This document shows, piece after piece, positions 37,201-48,344 of a stretch of 64,000 bases of DNA. Below the pieces are notes generated by a model, which saw nothing but the letters and a program-made list of their open reading frames with translations, was not told the origin of the DNA and made no database searches. Position 1 is the first letter of the stretch; every line of letters begins with the position of its first letter. The DNA lies in contig JAILWY010000010.1 in the NCBI GenBank assembly GCA_022113835.1, forward strand, positions 1,885,501 to 1,949,500, read 5' to 3'. Position numbers and translations under genes: made by a program. Source of the DNA: Atopsyche davidsoni. Taxonomy: Eukaryota > Arthropoda > Insecta > Trichoptera > Hydrobiosidae.

Positions 37201-40200
37201 ATGGGAATGTTCTTCCATTCTTTGTTTAAAAAATTGAGAATAATTTTAATTTATTTTAAAAATTCAGTAAATCTAGATGTGTTTGCAGGTTTAGGCGGCT
37301 ATTATTAATGAATTTATTTTCCTCGGTGTTCAACTACATCAGGCTCTATTAACTTCCCAACGTTTTGGCTTCGGTAAAATCATTTACGACAATGTTTCCT
37401 TCTAAATGGCTCCAGTACTGCATCCGAAATGTTGAAACATCAATTGAAACTGATGCTCCTTAATATCCAAGAAAATAAATTTATTTGTATAATCAATGTT
37501 TTTTCTTCACATATTACACATTCACAAGGGAAAGGAGATAAGTCACTTTTAGACAACTTGTTTATAAGTTTAGTAAATAAATGAAATACATATTTTTTTG
37601 AGTGTATTATACTATTTTCTATGTAGCTTTAATTTGTTAATGCCCAAAAATAGACTCGTCCCCTTTTCCTCATACCTTCAGCTACATTAGGGTTTTCTTA
37701 ATTTTACGGTTTGATTTTTTTTGACGATACCTCGATTGAGGTCACGTGTTGGTAGTAACAATAAAGACATAAAAAAAATCAGTCTGTAAACAATCCTCAT
37801 TACAAGTTGTCTGAAAAGTAGATATTGCGATTACCAATCCTAACAAATATAACTTAAAAGAGTTTTGCTTATGACTCGGCAACTTGAGGCTGATCTGTCA
37901 AAAGTTCTGGATTAAGAGTATCATAATAACAACTCAAACTACCGACCTAAGTGAAAGTGAATTAATAATATAGTATAATTTGCATTGCTTAAAAAAGATT
38001 CTATTTAATTAATAAAGGTTTATGAAAATATATGTGGTCACCTCAGTATTAATACAAGTTTTAGTTGGACTCTGAAATATTTTTACTAAAAGAAAATTCA
38101 TTTTAAATTTCATTTCAACTCTGACATATTTTTGTACGTATTATAAATATCTGCATAATCATCTGTTAATTTTAAGTAACCCTAATGTGATGGTATACAT
38201 ACTTATAAATATATCAGTGACGTGCGACTCATAAATTTTTTATTATTTAAAAATGCATTTTATAAAATCTTTGCTTAGTTTACTAGACTAAATTGAACTA
38301 TTTTATGTCCGTGGTTAGTAAGAGAAATTGCGTGCGTAGAGTTATAACTAACTGCAAGCCACTCATATATATATAAACAATTACTGTCTCTCTCCAGACC
38401 TGGACAAATACTGTCACCGACGATACAATTGCAGAAGCTCCGTTAACTCCCGCTACCTTCAGTAGCTCGTACGAGTATGACAGCCCAATCAAGAAGATGA
38501 AACTCACCAAGGTGCCAAAAGAACAGTCGGCAGGTTATTCATATTCTTACATAGCACCGATACATATCACGCTCATTCGTGACACGGCGCTTACAAGTCA
38601 TATTTGGATCTTTCACCCTGAATCATTTTAAATTTCTTTCCCATGTGTTCATATTTAATATATGATGATAATATTTTCAACAACTATTGGAGTGCTCAAC
38701 CTAGGTTTTAATTTAAAAAAATAAAACAAAAATATATTTGCTTTATAAACCTTTGTGCCAATTTTGCTTTAGACTCATCCTTATGCATAATTTGCTTTCA
38801 TACTTGAAAATGTTATCACTAAATATTTTATTCTTTTTCCTTTTCCACCCTCACATGGTTTGCTGATATCCGATGAAATAGGTAGTTGCTGACCATTGTA
38901 CGAGTAATATTAACAATTAATGATTTCAGTGCAAACAACGATTTCTTATTGAACCGCAACCTTATTGAAGATTCTGAGAGTTGGGTGGAAGTGTGGTTAT
39001 TTGTGTCTGTGTGTGTCTCTGGTACTGTGTGTCTGTCTGTCCATACAGATATACCCAACTCTCACAATCTGAAGTCAGGGTCCATCAGCAGACACTCAAT
39101 TCAATATAGTATTTAAAAATAAAATTTAAGTCAAGAAAGAGGAATGTTTTTTTAAATTTTTAGCATGACATTTTCGCATCGAGTAATCTATCTAGCTTAT
39201 GCGGATTTTTTTTTAAATGTAATTTTTGAGAGTGCATTATGTCTTAGGAAGTACGTTGTTTGTATAGCTAAATAAGGTGTTATTGCTCACTGCCTGCGTC
39301 CAAAAGTCGCGTTTACACATGCAATCAAATGTGCCCAACATTACTCGCTGCAAGTGTTCAGTGTTCACTCTCTGATGATCAAACGTGAAATGCAAACGTG
39401 TGATGCTGCTTTTGGGTGCAAAGTATGGTTGAATGGGAAAGTTTTTTTTTTTTTTTTAGCAATTCAGGGATGGTGTTCCAAAGACATTCTTCCTTTTTCT
39501 CCATATTTCAGGCTTATTCAAATAGCTTGTGGGAGCGGACTGCACTCCAGTATTATTTTATTTTCTTTATTTATATTTTTACCGAATAACTTTAAACAAT
39601 AACACCCACGAAAACCTCTGTATACATTCGCCTTAATTCAGAATATTATCTTACTGCTTGCCGTAACACTAAATGCTATACTCAATTTTTTACACTAATA
39701 TATATAAATGTGTTTCTGTGCAATGTCATGTGCACAGAAGAATACACGCTGTGTGATACTGCAAGATTATGGCTACGTGCACGTGGGATATTGTATAATA
39801 TATATTTTTTCATAATAGGTATTGTGGGTGATAGTAAAAATCAACTGCATGTAATAGTACTTCGCACAGCGAAGGCCCTGGTGGCAGTGGGTCCACACTA
39901 AGTACCGTTAACTCATTCACCTAACATTAGAAACTGTAAAATGTATAATTTATTACTAATTTTAAAAATTTATAATGAAGTAATTCAAAAACTGGAAAAT
40001 CATTTAACTTTTGGCAAAGTTATGCCAGTTTAGTCAGTTCAAAGTTACTTGTTAAAGTAAATAGACACCTGGCTTTTTTTTCTTTCTGGTTTTTGAAGTG
40101 CATGTATCATAAAGAGACATGATAATACCCAGTTTGCTTTTTTTTCACAGATCACACAGTTTCATTTTGTACAATTATAATAACACTTGATTATTTTTCA

Positions 40201-40239
40201 GAAGAAATAATTGCTGACTCGATAATGAAGAAAATCTAA
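28260..40239 (+). CDS. BAG6: BAG6/Scythe-like ubiquitin-like chaperone (N-terminus missing)
   Basis: Exons with consistent phases: 28260-28377, 28667-28776, 28894-29062, 29227-29327, 29399-29458, 29550-29575, 31632-31767, 33684-33833, 33944-34103, 35748-35981, 36066-36159, 36252-36414, 36754-36809, 36893-37010, 38398-38533, 40202-40239. They total 622 codons and a TAA stop. The first two give the C-terminal two thirds of a ubiquitin-like domain (TVQDLK, LRLIFCGKVLQDDEYL, GINGKVIHLVNRPPP), closely matching the BAG6 pattern. Then come a Ser/Arg/Pro linker, a Pro-Asn-Met repeat, helical segments (HSAQSYAGFVEKVLEVMH), Pro-rich stretches and a basic motif, SPIKKMKL, that could be a nuclear signal. 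BAG6 holds hydrophobic clients for membrane insertion or proteasomal removal. The first UBL exon was not found. The protein is shorter than human BAG6 (1132 residues). A few small exons could be missed, for example around 33080-33140. Confidence 0.85.
28545..28625. repeat. Family A arm fragment in BAG6 intron
   Basis: Short inverted joins of TAAAATACATTTGTGATTT and GGAATTCCACCAAGTACTCT, the outer part of the fold-back family. Confidence 0.6.
28925..29055 (+). repeat. 12-bp coding minisatellite in BAG6 exon
   Basis: About eleven in-frame 12-bp units encode tetrapeptides of the form [A/V]-P-N-M, with variants VHNM, ASNI and APNA. Units are very similar at the DNA level, for example CCTAACATGGTA. 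The length is expected to vary between individuals. Confidence 0.9.
29720..30760 (-). pseudogene. Decayed Helitron Rep/helicase remnant in BAG6 intron
   Basis: Minus-strand fragments in order: IWIVPYSQKHFNHISMW; VKSIK, a stop, then CKYVNKGSEMAVFEL; WRILGFSIHKRYPTV; CSGTRLAVKK; FPMRPAFAINKAQGQSL; SVAGLNLE; and a C-terminal VYTPTKKPQYIR before a stop near 29730. These match the middle region and the helicase tail of insect Helitrons. Most of the helicase core is deleted and frames shift several times. An A-rich tract at 29663-29692 lies beyond its 3' side. It occupies the intron between BAG6 exons 29550-29575 and 31632-31767. Confidence 0.85.
31442..31593. mobile_element. Near-perfect fold-back element
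   Basis: Arms 31442-31495 and 31540-31593 are inverted repeats of 54 bp with about two mismatches. The outer part reads TAAAATAAAAC and the inner part CACTATTAGCGA. The 44-bp loop starts GAGCTCTTTCGCCG. It lies 38 bp upstream of a BAG6 acceptor and has no coding capacity. Confidence 0.9.
32395..32640. mobile_element. Fold-back element, family A, complete
   Basis: Palindromic copy. The left arm includes GGTGACTGGTTTCACTAACC and ATTATCAAACGAACT. The right arm mirrors it as TTTGATAATGCCAAAGCG, GGTTGGTGAGACTGGTCACC and TCCACTAAGTACTCTGTC. Lies in a BAG6 intron. Confidence 0.85.
37290..37495. repeat. Palindromic repeat (family E) in BAG6 intron
   Basis: Ends GAATTTATTTTC and GAAAATAAATTTATT mirror each other. 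Inner words CGTTTTGGCTTCGG and CCGAAATGTTGAAAC also pair. A diverged relative with CCCCAGTACCGTCACCGAAA occurs near 49330-49510, and its complement near 62935. Confidence 0.6.
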
Positions 40240-40664
40240 CAAGATGTGCTCCGTGGACGACTTCGTTAAACTTGACCTGTTTTATTATTGTACACATTCT
40301 AACATGTATAATTTTCTCATTTTCTAATATGTATGTTAATATAACCAAAACCGGCGAAAGGTCACATTAAGAGGTTTTTGTAAATTGTAAAAAACAAACT
40401 CAATACCGAAGAGTAACATGAGTTGAAATTCTCAAATTGTTAAAATACCCTGGTAAAGTCTATAACCAAAGTGATCTCTAAAAAGTTAAGTTCCATTGTT
40501 TAATTAGGTAATTTAACTCATTTATATTTTTCTAATACTCCTACATGCACCTACCTTTAACATAACCTTAAATTTTTCTGCAATAATTTAGCAGACAACT
40601 CAGACTAAAGAAACAATGTAAATTAAAATCTTCACGAATATCATTAGTATATTCAATTGACAGA

Positions 40665-40905
40665 GAGTACTTAGTAGAATTTCATTTTAATATTTAAAAA
40701 AAAAATATTTTGTGAGTTTTTCACATGATTAATTTTGTTGATGACCGGTTTCGCCAATCTTTCACGTTGGCATTATCAAACTGATTTGATAATGCAAACT
40801 CAGTTTGATAATGCCAAAGTGAAAGGTTGGTAAAACTGGTCACCAATAAAATTAAACATGTGGAAAAATCGCTTAAGTATGTTATTTAAAATATTATTAT
40901 CATTT
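40665..40905. mobile_element. Fold-back element, family A, complete
   Basis: Left arm GAGAGTACTTAGTAGAATTTC, GATGACCGGTTTCGCCAATC and CACGTTGGCATTATC. The right arm is its inverse: TTTGATAATGCCAAAGTG, GGTTGGTAAAACTGGTCACC, ACATGTGGAAAAATC. No coding capacity. It lies just 3' of the BAG6 stop. Confidence 0.85.
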
Positions 40906-40914
40906 AGTCTACGG

Positions 40915-41375
40915 TAAAAATCTGAAAATGTGCAAGGCTCAAACGGTCTCGGACATGTTTGGTTTCATTATTAAATGACAGTTTTAAATTAATTTCTATT
41001 CCTACTTTTGCCATCTTTTAATATAACCCTCGTTGATGGAGCAGTCGACCTTAGAAATTTTCTTTATTCATGCTGAGGAAACATGCTAAATTACCATCTA
41101 CAGGAACAGCACTAGCCCATGGAATCAAATGCACTCGGCTAAAGTGATCTCAGACAAATTTGGTTTCATTCTTATTGAATTAATTTAACATGTTTAATTT
41201 ATTAAAGCTTCCTTATATTTCTTATTTTATCAACATTCAATATAACCTTGGTTGATGGGATAATCGACTCTAGAAATTTTCTTTATCCATACCGAAGAGG
41301 CATGCTAAATTGCAAAAAATGCTGAAAATGTTCAAGGCTAAAGTGATCACTGACACGTTTAGTTTTAACGGCTCA
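40915..41375. repeat. ~200-220 bp tandem repeat, about 2.3 units
   Basis: Words recur in the same order and orientation. TGCAAGGCTCAAACGG (40930), the related CTCGGCTAAAGTGATCTC (41131) and CAAGGCTAAAGTGATCACTG (41330) are about 200 bp apart. TATAACCCTCGTTGATGG and TATAACCTTGGTTGATGG, each followed by GAAATTTTCTTTAT, are about 220 bp apart. Confidence 0.75.
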
Positions 41376-43046
41376 ATTTACCTTTGTTGTCTAAGTTACC
41401 TTTCTTATTGTTTTATTGATTTATAATATCTGGGCTTTGCGTGCGTTCTGAGGCAAATACCTCAATGATTGGTTTTCAGTTCCGAACATTTAAACCTTAT
41501 TCCAGTGGTTTATTTGTAGGATATATTTCTTTATCTTGGAAATGTGCACATTTATTTGTCTTTCGTGTAATCTCGTGTTTTTCATTTCCGGCGCAGCAAA
41601 TATTACTTAGAAACTTGGTGTCACTGCTTTATTTGAGTGATCACCTTTGTAACCATTAGTTTTAATATCTTTTAATCAGCAATGTGCACATTTATTTACA
41701 GTTTAATTTTGATTCATTCCTGTTGCACTTAAATGTTATAACATTGGTATGCTTCAATTCTTGAATGTGATTCTTCACCTGGTCGTTAAGCTTAAAGTAT
41801 TCATTAATTAATTATTATACTGGGTGCTAAGAAATACGGTTTGCCATGTGGGGCACACTTTAAATCTTGCATAGATATTTTTTTCACAAGAGACAAGTCC
41901 TCATGTGGCTTGTTCAGGGGTTGTATTTATAACTAAGCAGTGGAAGTTTTAATGGTGCCAAAAAGAAAATAATTTTAAATTACTTAATTGTACAATTTAG
42001 GATATTTGAATGATTTCTAGTAATATTGTCTGGGAATTTGCATATCAGTTTATAGTTTAAGGCGATGATAAATAGCACTACAAAAATTAAAAATAAGATT
42101 TTAATTCCATCGTTGCTATTTCCACTGTTAAGATATTTTTTTGAAAAATACGATATGTCCTAATTTGGGGTTACAGCATTTTTTGCTTTAAACTTTTGTC
42201 ATGGGCTTAAAATCCCACACGCTTTCGTTTCAGATACACATCTGTTGCATCATTATCTTTTGTGCTGGTCCCCAACTTTTTTGTGTTTTATTATATCTTG
42301 AAACTGCTTTTGTCATATCTGATGCAGCCCCTTCAGGACATTCCATTGATTAAAATAACCGTCTATAGTTTATGTGATAGTAGAGTTTATGTTATTTTTG
42401 TTTTGAAATTTTAAAAATTAAAAACAAAATGCTTAAAAAAATATATAAAAAATTTAAAATTACAAAAAAATTATAAAAACTGAAAATAGTTTAAGAAATA
42501 CAGAGAATAAGTTGCTCTCGTTGGAGTTTAGTTTTTACTTTATGACAATTTTTAGTGAGATATCTCTCTAGGTTAGGAACTGTAGACCTGCCTGAACAAG
42601 TTAATGCATTTACTTCAGGCAATAGTTCATAGAAGTTTATACATCTTATTTTGTAGTTTCCATAAATTGTACAGGATTGCTATACAAATCCATTTAAATT
42701 CAATTATATATGTTATTCTCATGCTGTTGCCGGTAATAAAAATAATAAAAAAAACCTTTGTTTTAATCAAACCCATGTTGATCATCCAAAACTCCATTGA
42801 TTGATTAAAAGATGGTGGCCTCATCCCTTAGAGATTTTCAAATGCTGTGTTCTTGTAGCCTGTATTGAATCTGGTCGCGCGGAGTAGTTGAGTGTGAGCC
42901 TTAATATTATGTTCAAGACCAAATATGCCCCGAGTGTTGTGAGCTCCTGAGCTGCACATCTGAATCTCAGGATGGGCCTTACTCGATTCAGAAATATCCA
43001 CAACAGTTGGGCTCTTCACTTCTTGTTGATTCTCTTAATTTACATT
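41376..43046. other. AT-rich DNA 3' of BAG6, no gene seen
   Basis: No coding exon supported. The frame at 41441-41659 is hydrophobic but featureless. At 42420-42490 the sequence is almost only A and T. The part beyond about 42820 may belong to the retroposon that follows on the minus strand, because GC content rises there. Confidence 0.4.
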
Positions 43047-43765
43047 TTATCTCCATTGCCTTTGACTTGCTTGGTTGACTTTGATCCTCCATTTTTTGTA
43101 AAAGGCACTGATTGAGTCGAGTCCGACCTGGAGTCTTTTCACAATGGTGTTAGTGCGATTTGTAGTGGAGTAGCAGGCAGTGTCGTCCGCGTAGAGCGCT
43201 AGATCGCATCCCTTGGGCGTGGGTAGGTCGCTGATGAAATGGGAAAATAGGAGTGGGGCTAGGACTGAGCCTTGGGAGACCCCCGCCGGGACCGGTCTCC
43301 GGCTGGAGGAGGCTCCCGGGAGTGAGACGGCAAATTGTCTGTCACTGAGAAAAGATGCGAGAACATCGATGAGGTAGAGAGGGACTCCCGACACGAACAA
43401 CTTGTGCAGCAGACCGTCGTGCCAGACCGTGTTGAAGGTTTTCCCTATGTCCACGAAGACCATGCCGGTCTTGTGCATGTTGAAGCCTTTCGTCACGTGG
43501 TCTGTCTGTTGGATAAGAAGCTGGAGCCAAACAGTTGGTCCTGGATGGTCTTCTGGTTGAAGGGAAGGTATCTCTTGAGAATTATTCTTGAGTATTTTGC
43601 TTAAGCCGCAAAGGAGACTTATTGGCCTGTAGCTCACCGGAAGGACTTTGTCCTTTCCGGGCTTGTAGATGGGGATCACGTTGGGACATTTCCACTGTGG
43701 GGAAGCAGCCTTGTAAATTTTGGTCAGCATGACTATAGCCTTCATCGATCTTATATATAAAATTT
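43047..43765 (-). pseudogene. Jockey-like non-LTR retrotransposon reverse transcriptase fragment
   Basis: A 232-codon frame on the minus strand carries reverse-transcriptase blocks in order: PNVIPIYKPGKDK, SYRPISLL, a catalytic block with altered residues (VDIGKTFNTVWH), GLLHKLFVSGVP, PVPAGVSQGSVLAPLLF and the LYADDT catalytic box. Thumb, endonuclease and ORF1 are missing. The frame ends soon after WRIKVN. A family A arm fragment adjoins at 43778-43850. Truncated and probably dead. Confidence 0.9.
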
Positions 43766-43900
43766 AACATAATATATAGTTTGATAATGCTAACTTGAAA
43801 GGTTGGCAAAATCGGTTCAAAATCAAAATTTATAAATTGACAAAAACATAAAGGTTTTTGTAAGTAATTCATTTTACATAAGGAAACAAGAAATATCTTC

Positions 43901-44076
43901 AGGTGCCTCTTCTCAGAGGAGGTTAGCGACTATCTCATTGAGCATATATTTATGCTGAGCCAGTGCTCATAGTTTTCTTAGGGGGAATAGTGTAGTGGGT
44001 TCCCGCTCCTTCCCCTCTGCAGTTTTATATTCAAAGGAAATGTCTGCATATTGCTGCTGCCCAATAGCATTTATTT
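43901..44076 (+). repeat. Dispersed repeat family C, copy 1
   Basis: Contains CTCAGAGGAGGTTAGCGAC, GAGCATATATTTATGCTGA and GCTGCTGCCCAATAGCATTT, all matched in inverse orientation at 50058-50202 and in direct orientation at 58127-58300. Confidence 0.8.
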
Positions 44077-44594
44077 ATATAATAATTTACAAGAAATTTT
44101 AATTTAAAAAGACTAACCCATAATTTAATTACTGCTATAACTTTCGTAGACTATTTATTTTTTCCTGATTGCTATAATGTCACTTTCATCACTCGATAGT
44201 ATTTGATATGATTTAAGTTCGATGTTAAATAAATTGGAAACAATTTCAGATTGGCGAGAAGCTTGGTAATGAAATTTGTTTTGGTTTTTATTCAAATCTT
44301 TATAGACTTCCTGAGTTAAGCGTTATATACGGCCCTAAGTGAGTGTGAGTCCTCAAAATTCGCCGGCAGAACATCGCAATATCTTCATCGTTTTAACGAT
44401 TTACCACACAAAGATTGCAATTAAAAATCTGCGCAATCAGATCAATGAAAATTGCCATTGCTACTTCATCGTTTTTGTGGTTTGATTTTGGGTCCTGGTC
44501 GCCCGCCAAGCGCCGCCGGGGTCGTCTCTCCGAGCTCAGCGCTCTACTTTCTTTAACGCGCATATCCCGCGAGCGGAAAACAAGGACAGATAAT

Positions 44595-44720
44595 TTAACC
44601 CTTTGACTGCTGAACGACGATATATCGTTGTTTGTAAAATGTCAGAAGACTGCGACGACGGTCGTCGATACACCACAGCGCTCGAAAATGAACACTTACT
44701 GAGTGTCGAGACACGAAAGA
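44595..44720. mobile_element. PiggyBac-type terminus at a TTAA site
   Basis: TTAA (44595-44598) is followed directly by CCCTTTGACTGCTGAACGAC and ATATATCGTT. CCCTTT-starting ends next to TTAA are typical of piggyBac superfamily elements and their MITEs. The opposite end was not found, so this is a solo end or a damaged copy. Confidence 0.5.
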
Positions 44721-44836
44721 AAACATTTATTTATATAAAATAGGAATGAATTTGTGTTTAGGTAGGTTTATGAATTTCAAGTACTGCATTTTATAAAAAG
44801 AGGGTTTTTGAATCCAATTGTTACCTGTATACAGGT

Positions 44837-44970
44837 AAGGCACTCTGTATGCGGCGAATTCGAAAGAGACAGTAAAATGTGGTTCCGGTGCACTTCTTGT
44901 GAGCTTTGGGCTCATGCAGATTGCACTGGCTGGAACTCAGCCCGAAATTATTTATGCTGACTACCATTGC
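44837..44970 (+). pseudogene. Transposase C-terminal tail with PHD-like zinc finger
   Basis: The plus strand reads SVCGEFERDSKMWFRCTSCE, then LWAHADCTGWNSARNYLC, followed by a stop. A single-base shift would continue with DYHC. The C-x-n-W-x2-C-x2-C-x2-W-x-H-x2-C-x-n-Y-x-C pattern is the PHD-like tail seen on pogo/jerky-type transposases of arthropods. No DDE domain is present nearby. Confidence 0.6.
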
Positions 44971-45211
44971 CCACACACCGGTCACCATTGTCTACATCGC
45001 TAGGCAATGGTGATCAAATTTGTTTTTTTTTTTAATCATTATAGTTCTTAAGTTAATATGCCCAAATGAATAAAGGCGATGTCAATGATTAGTTAGATAA
45101 GTAAAGTTTATAATACGGCTAAATCAATAAATAATTGATCGATAAATCTGATTTTATCTTAATTCACCCAAAAGCGACCCCCATTACCTACATCTCCCCT
45201 ACTGTTACCGG

Positions 45212-45454
45212 TTACCTGCTAACCGGGCGGGACGTATGAATACGTCCTTGAAATATATGTTGAAAAGAAATATGGTTTTATTATGGAAAGGGAATTTATC
45301 TTGGAAACAATATATATATATATATATATATATCTACAAAAGGAGCTAGATTTGGAATGAAGTTGTTTATTTTGAGTGAAAGCCAATCTGGATACGTACA
45401 AAATAGAGTCGGTCGACACGTCCTAGTGAAAGAGCTCTCTGGTTAACAGGTTAA
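45212..45454. mobile_element. TTAA-type MITE
   Basis: Inverted ends TTACCTGCTAACCGG on the left and, on the right, the complement of TTAACCTGTTAACCAG. Inside them ACGTATGAATACGTCC and GACACGTCCTAG lie near the two ends. The core has a (TA)n run at 45311-45333. A piggyBac relationship is inferred from the TTAA-like ends only. Confidence 0.5.
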
Positions 45455-45555
45455 TATAAACATACATTTTCAATATTAGTTATAGACTCAAAATATTTAT
45501 ATATACTTAATAATATAAACCCTCCCTTATTTTGCCGAATCTTACTTATAAGTCT

Positions 45556-45606
45556 GCTTGGCTCAGAGGTTAGATCGCGGACTCATGATCGAGGTAAATC
45601 CCAAGC
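45556..45606 (+). tRNA. tRNA-Met-like relic or tRNA-derived retroposon head
   Basis: GCTTGG at the 5' end pairs with CCAAGC at the 3' end. Between them lie an A-box-like GGCTCAGAGGTTAGATC and an anticodon-loop-like CTCATGA with CAT. The T-arm is mostly deleted, leaving AAATCCC. At 51 nt it is too short for a working cytosolic tRNA. Confidence 0.3.
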
Positions 45607-45772
45607 TATTGTTTTTGGGCTCACTCTTGTTTTTGGTTTTTATTGATTTTGAATATTTATATATTATTAATTCGGTAACCCGTATTAATATGAGGTATGA
45701 TCGAATAATCTACAATAGTCGATTGGTTTGAATGTGATGCAGGTCGAGTTGTTCCCCAGAAGAGAGCGCCCG

Positions 45773-45802
45773 GTGGCCTGGTGGCCTGGTGGCCTGGCGG
45801 CG
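45773..45802 (+). repeat. Short GC-rich 8-bp tandem repeat
   Basis: GTGGCCTG repeated three times, then GCGGCGC, inside a GC-richer island at 45720-45960. The frames there are open on both strands but match no family I know. Confidence 0.7.
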
Positions 45803-45809
45803 CAAGGCT

Positions 45810-47490
45810 TGCGGTGTTGGGAAACCTCCTCCAGTCTTGTAGTCAGCCATTACGACGGCCACCGCTGCAAGAGTTGCATAAACGTGGTGCAAACTCTCAC
45901 AATGGACTGCACTCTGACTCTCCGGCTATACAAAGTGATTCCAAGCGAGTGGCAGACCTTTAAACTTGCTAATATTATCACTACTTGTACAAATAAAATA
46001 TACAAAAACGTTTGATAAAATCGAATATATTCATGGTTACCTTAGCACATGAAAACTAAGGTTCTTGTGTACAGTCTCCTCTGCCATTGCTGAGAGTCTC
46101 ACCAGATCGGGACGCCATACTTGGATGACCACGATTTTTTTAGGTTTTGGGAAGAAGGGAGTAGCGTTATTTTATCTGCGAAAGGTCTGTAACAAGTTTT
46201 CCAAGCTCTCAGCTTTTGTATATTGTAATTATTTTGCACCATTTAGAGTATTATGTATTTATTACGATTTAATAATTATCTTTCTTACTACAATTTTCAA
46301 CTTTTGAACAGATTATTTCTCACATATCTTTATGTAAATTATATAAAAATAATAAATTTTAGAATAGCTTGATCACTTTGTTTAATGAAGATTCAGTTTT
46401 GAAATGAATCAAATTAACGTTTTCAATTGTTGCGAATGAAAAGCGATCTCCCTGCCAACCTGAAATAATGTTTTTTTGAAACTCTTTCCCAAGGTACTGA
46501 AGATGGGCTAGTATTTTTTTTTATAATTTCACACTTTTATCCACACTTTATTGACTTAGCACCTGGTTTACAAAGACTATGTAAAACCTTAATCTTTAAA
46601 ACATCACAGTTATAATTCCAAGACACGTGAAAAACGTACTTTTAAGAAATTATTGGTAGTTTATTCAACAAGAATTTTGATTATAAATATCGTTAAAAAA
46701 CATTTATTAGTACACATATAACAGTATTTATAATAAGTTTTTGTTTATTTTATTACATTAAACTGTAAAATTTACAAATATATTGCTTGCGTTTACCTTA
46801 TTCGATACGTGTCGCAATCCGGCGAAGGCTTTTTTATATTTATTAGATACGGTCTGAATACATAATGTGAGTATGTATATGCATGACGTATTTCTTATTA
46901 TCATCATCGAAATATATACATATTCATAATTTAGAGACTTAGAGTCGTTTTATTGTCTCAAACGTACGAGTTGTTTTTTTTTTAAATTTTATTTCTGGTC
47001 TTTTGACCCAATGTTATATTACAAGTACTAATGTCTCAAGTTTATTTTTATCTCTGTATTACATTATCGTAAACGGTGCTTGTCAATTTTCTCGTCGACA
47101 AATTTGAATATCCAAAAGGCTATGAGATTGCGATATTATATATAAAGTATTGTAAATTAAATCACACTGTTGTGGATGGTATCCTCATAATTTCGGTAGT
47201 CTTCAGTTTATCCATCTACGAATTTTTCCGGGATGATATATTTTGTTTCTTAGCATGTTTGAATATCATTATGCATGATTTTATGATGTTATGTATTATA
47301 TTACATTCGTTTGATAGCAGCTGATTACGAAAATAATGTCGATCAAAAATGCCTTTTGTACGTTCGCTTGAATGGAGATTATCGAAATATTCTTGAACGC
47401 TTTTTTCTATGTAAAATAATGACTTGCTTAGTTATATAATGATTGCTGTTATATATAATGTTATCACCCGTTCTGAAAGCTAAGAGATAC
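45810..47490. other. Gene-free AT-rich stretch
   Basis: No exon or intact element recognised. The frames at 46065 and 47076 are short and featureless. Confidence 0.4.
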
Positions 47491-47494
47491 AATC

Positions 47495-47610
47495 ACTTAT
47501 GCCGGCTACTCACGTAGCGACACAACTAACAACCGATTTGCAATTAGCCAACAGCGTTCCTTTAATTTGGGTGTTTTTTTATGGTTTGGTCTCAGTTAAT
47601 AACTAAAACT
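47495..47610. repeat. Family B MITE, partial copy
   Basis: GTAGCGACACAACTAAC, then CCGATTTGCAATTAGCC and AACAGCGTTCC match the left arm of the complete copies at 48.2 and 58.7 kb. Confidence 0.7.
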
Positions 47611-48167
47611 TACGAATCATATTTTAAATAGTATACTTTTGTAATTTTTCCACTCAAACTGAGTAAAAATAATATAAAGATAATACAAGGCGAGCGAGAG
47701 AGAGAGATCGAGTCTTGTACTATGTAAATAAATGAATTTAACTATAACTAAATATAAATATAACTCACAAGGACTACGTTTGAGTCACATCCTTGGAGTT
47801 GGATGCATGCACCTGTGATTTCCTTTATAGCCTTCAACCTCCCTATAGTGTTTGCGTCACGAAAATAATTTTTGTCGCAATGACTCAGAGTTTAATATAA
47901 ATTGTACGTGAACGCATTTCACTAAGCATTATCGATTCTTAGATAAACACTTAAAAATGATTGATTCCTTACCATCATAATTTCTTGCCACAGTTTCCTA
48001 ACGCCATTGTTGGCTATTTTTACAAACGAGGTCGTTTAGTCATTTTGGTTAGAATTGTTTTTTTTTCAATGTTTACACGTGAATTATCTGAAATCTGAAA
48101 TTATGTTCTTCACAGTTTTTCAGGAGACAATATTTTTAAGGAAATTTAATGAAATGAATGAGTCGCC

Positions 48168-48344
48168 TAAAGGCCCATGCACACGTCGCGTCACTTTAAA
48201 ACCGACTTGCAATAAGTCAATAGCGTCCTACATTCGTTGTTTACTTAGGAAAAACTATAAAAAATACCCCAAACAAGGGGACGCCATTGGCTGATTGCAA
48301 ATCGGTCGCATGTCGTGTCGCGAAGTGTGTAGAGGAGGGCTTAA
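48168..48344. mobile_element. Family B MITE, complete copy
   Basis: About 175 bp with inverted ends. The left side reads GGCCCATGCACACGTCGCG and the right side TCGCGAAGTGTGTAGAGG. Just inside lie GACTTGCAATAAGTCAATAG and GCTGATTGCAAATCGGTCGC. No coding capacity. Confidence 0.8.

Noticed and set aside
38828..39116. Overlapping frames on both strands in the last BAG6 intron
   Set aside because: A GT-rich simple stretch (near 39000-39040) keeps both strands open. No protein similarity seen.
42821..43019. Minus-strand frames as the reverse transcriptase continuation
   Set aside because: No thumb or RNase H motif could be recognised. They may be retroposon-derived but are unsupported.
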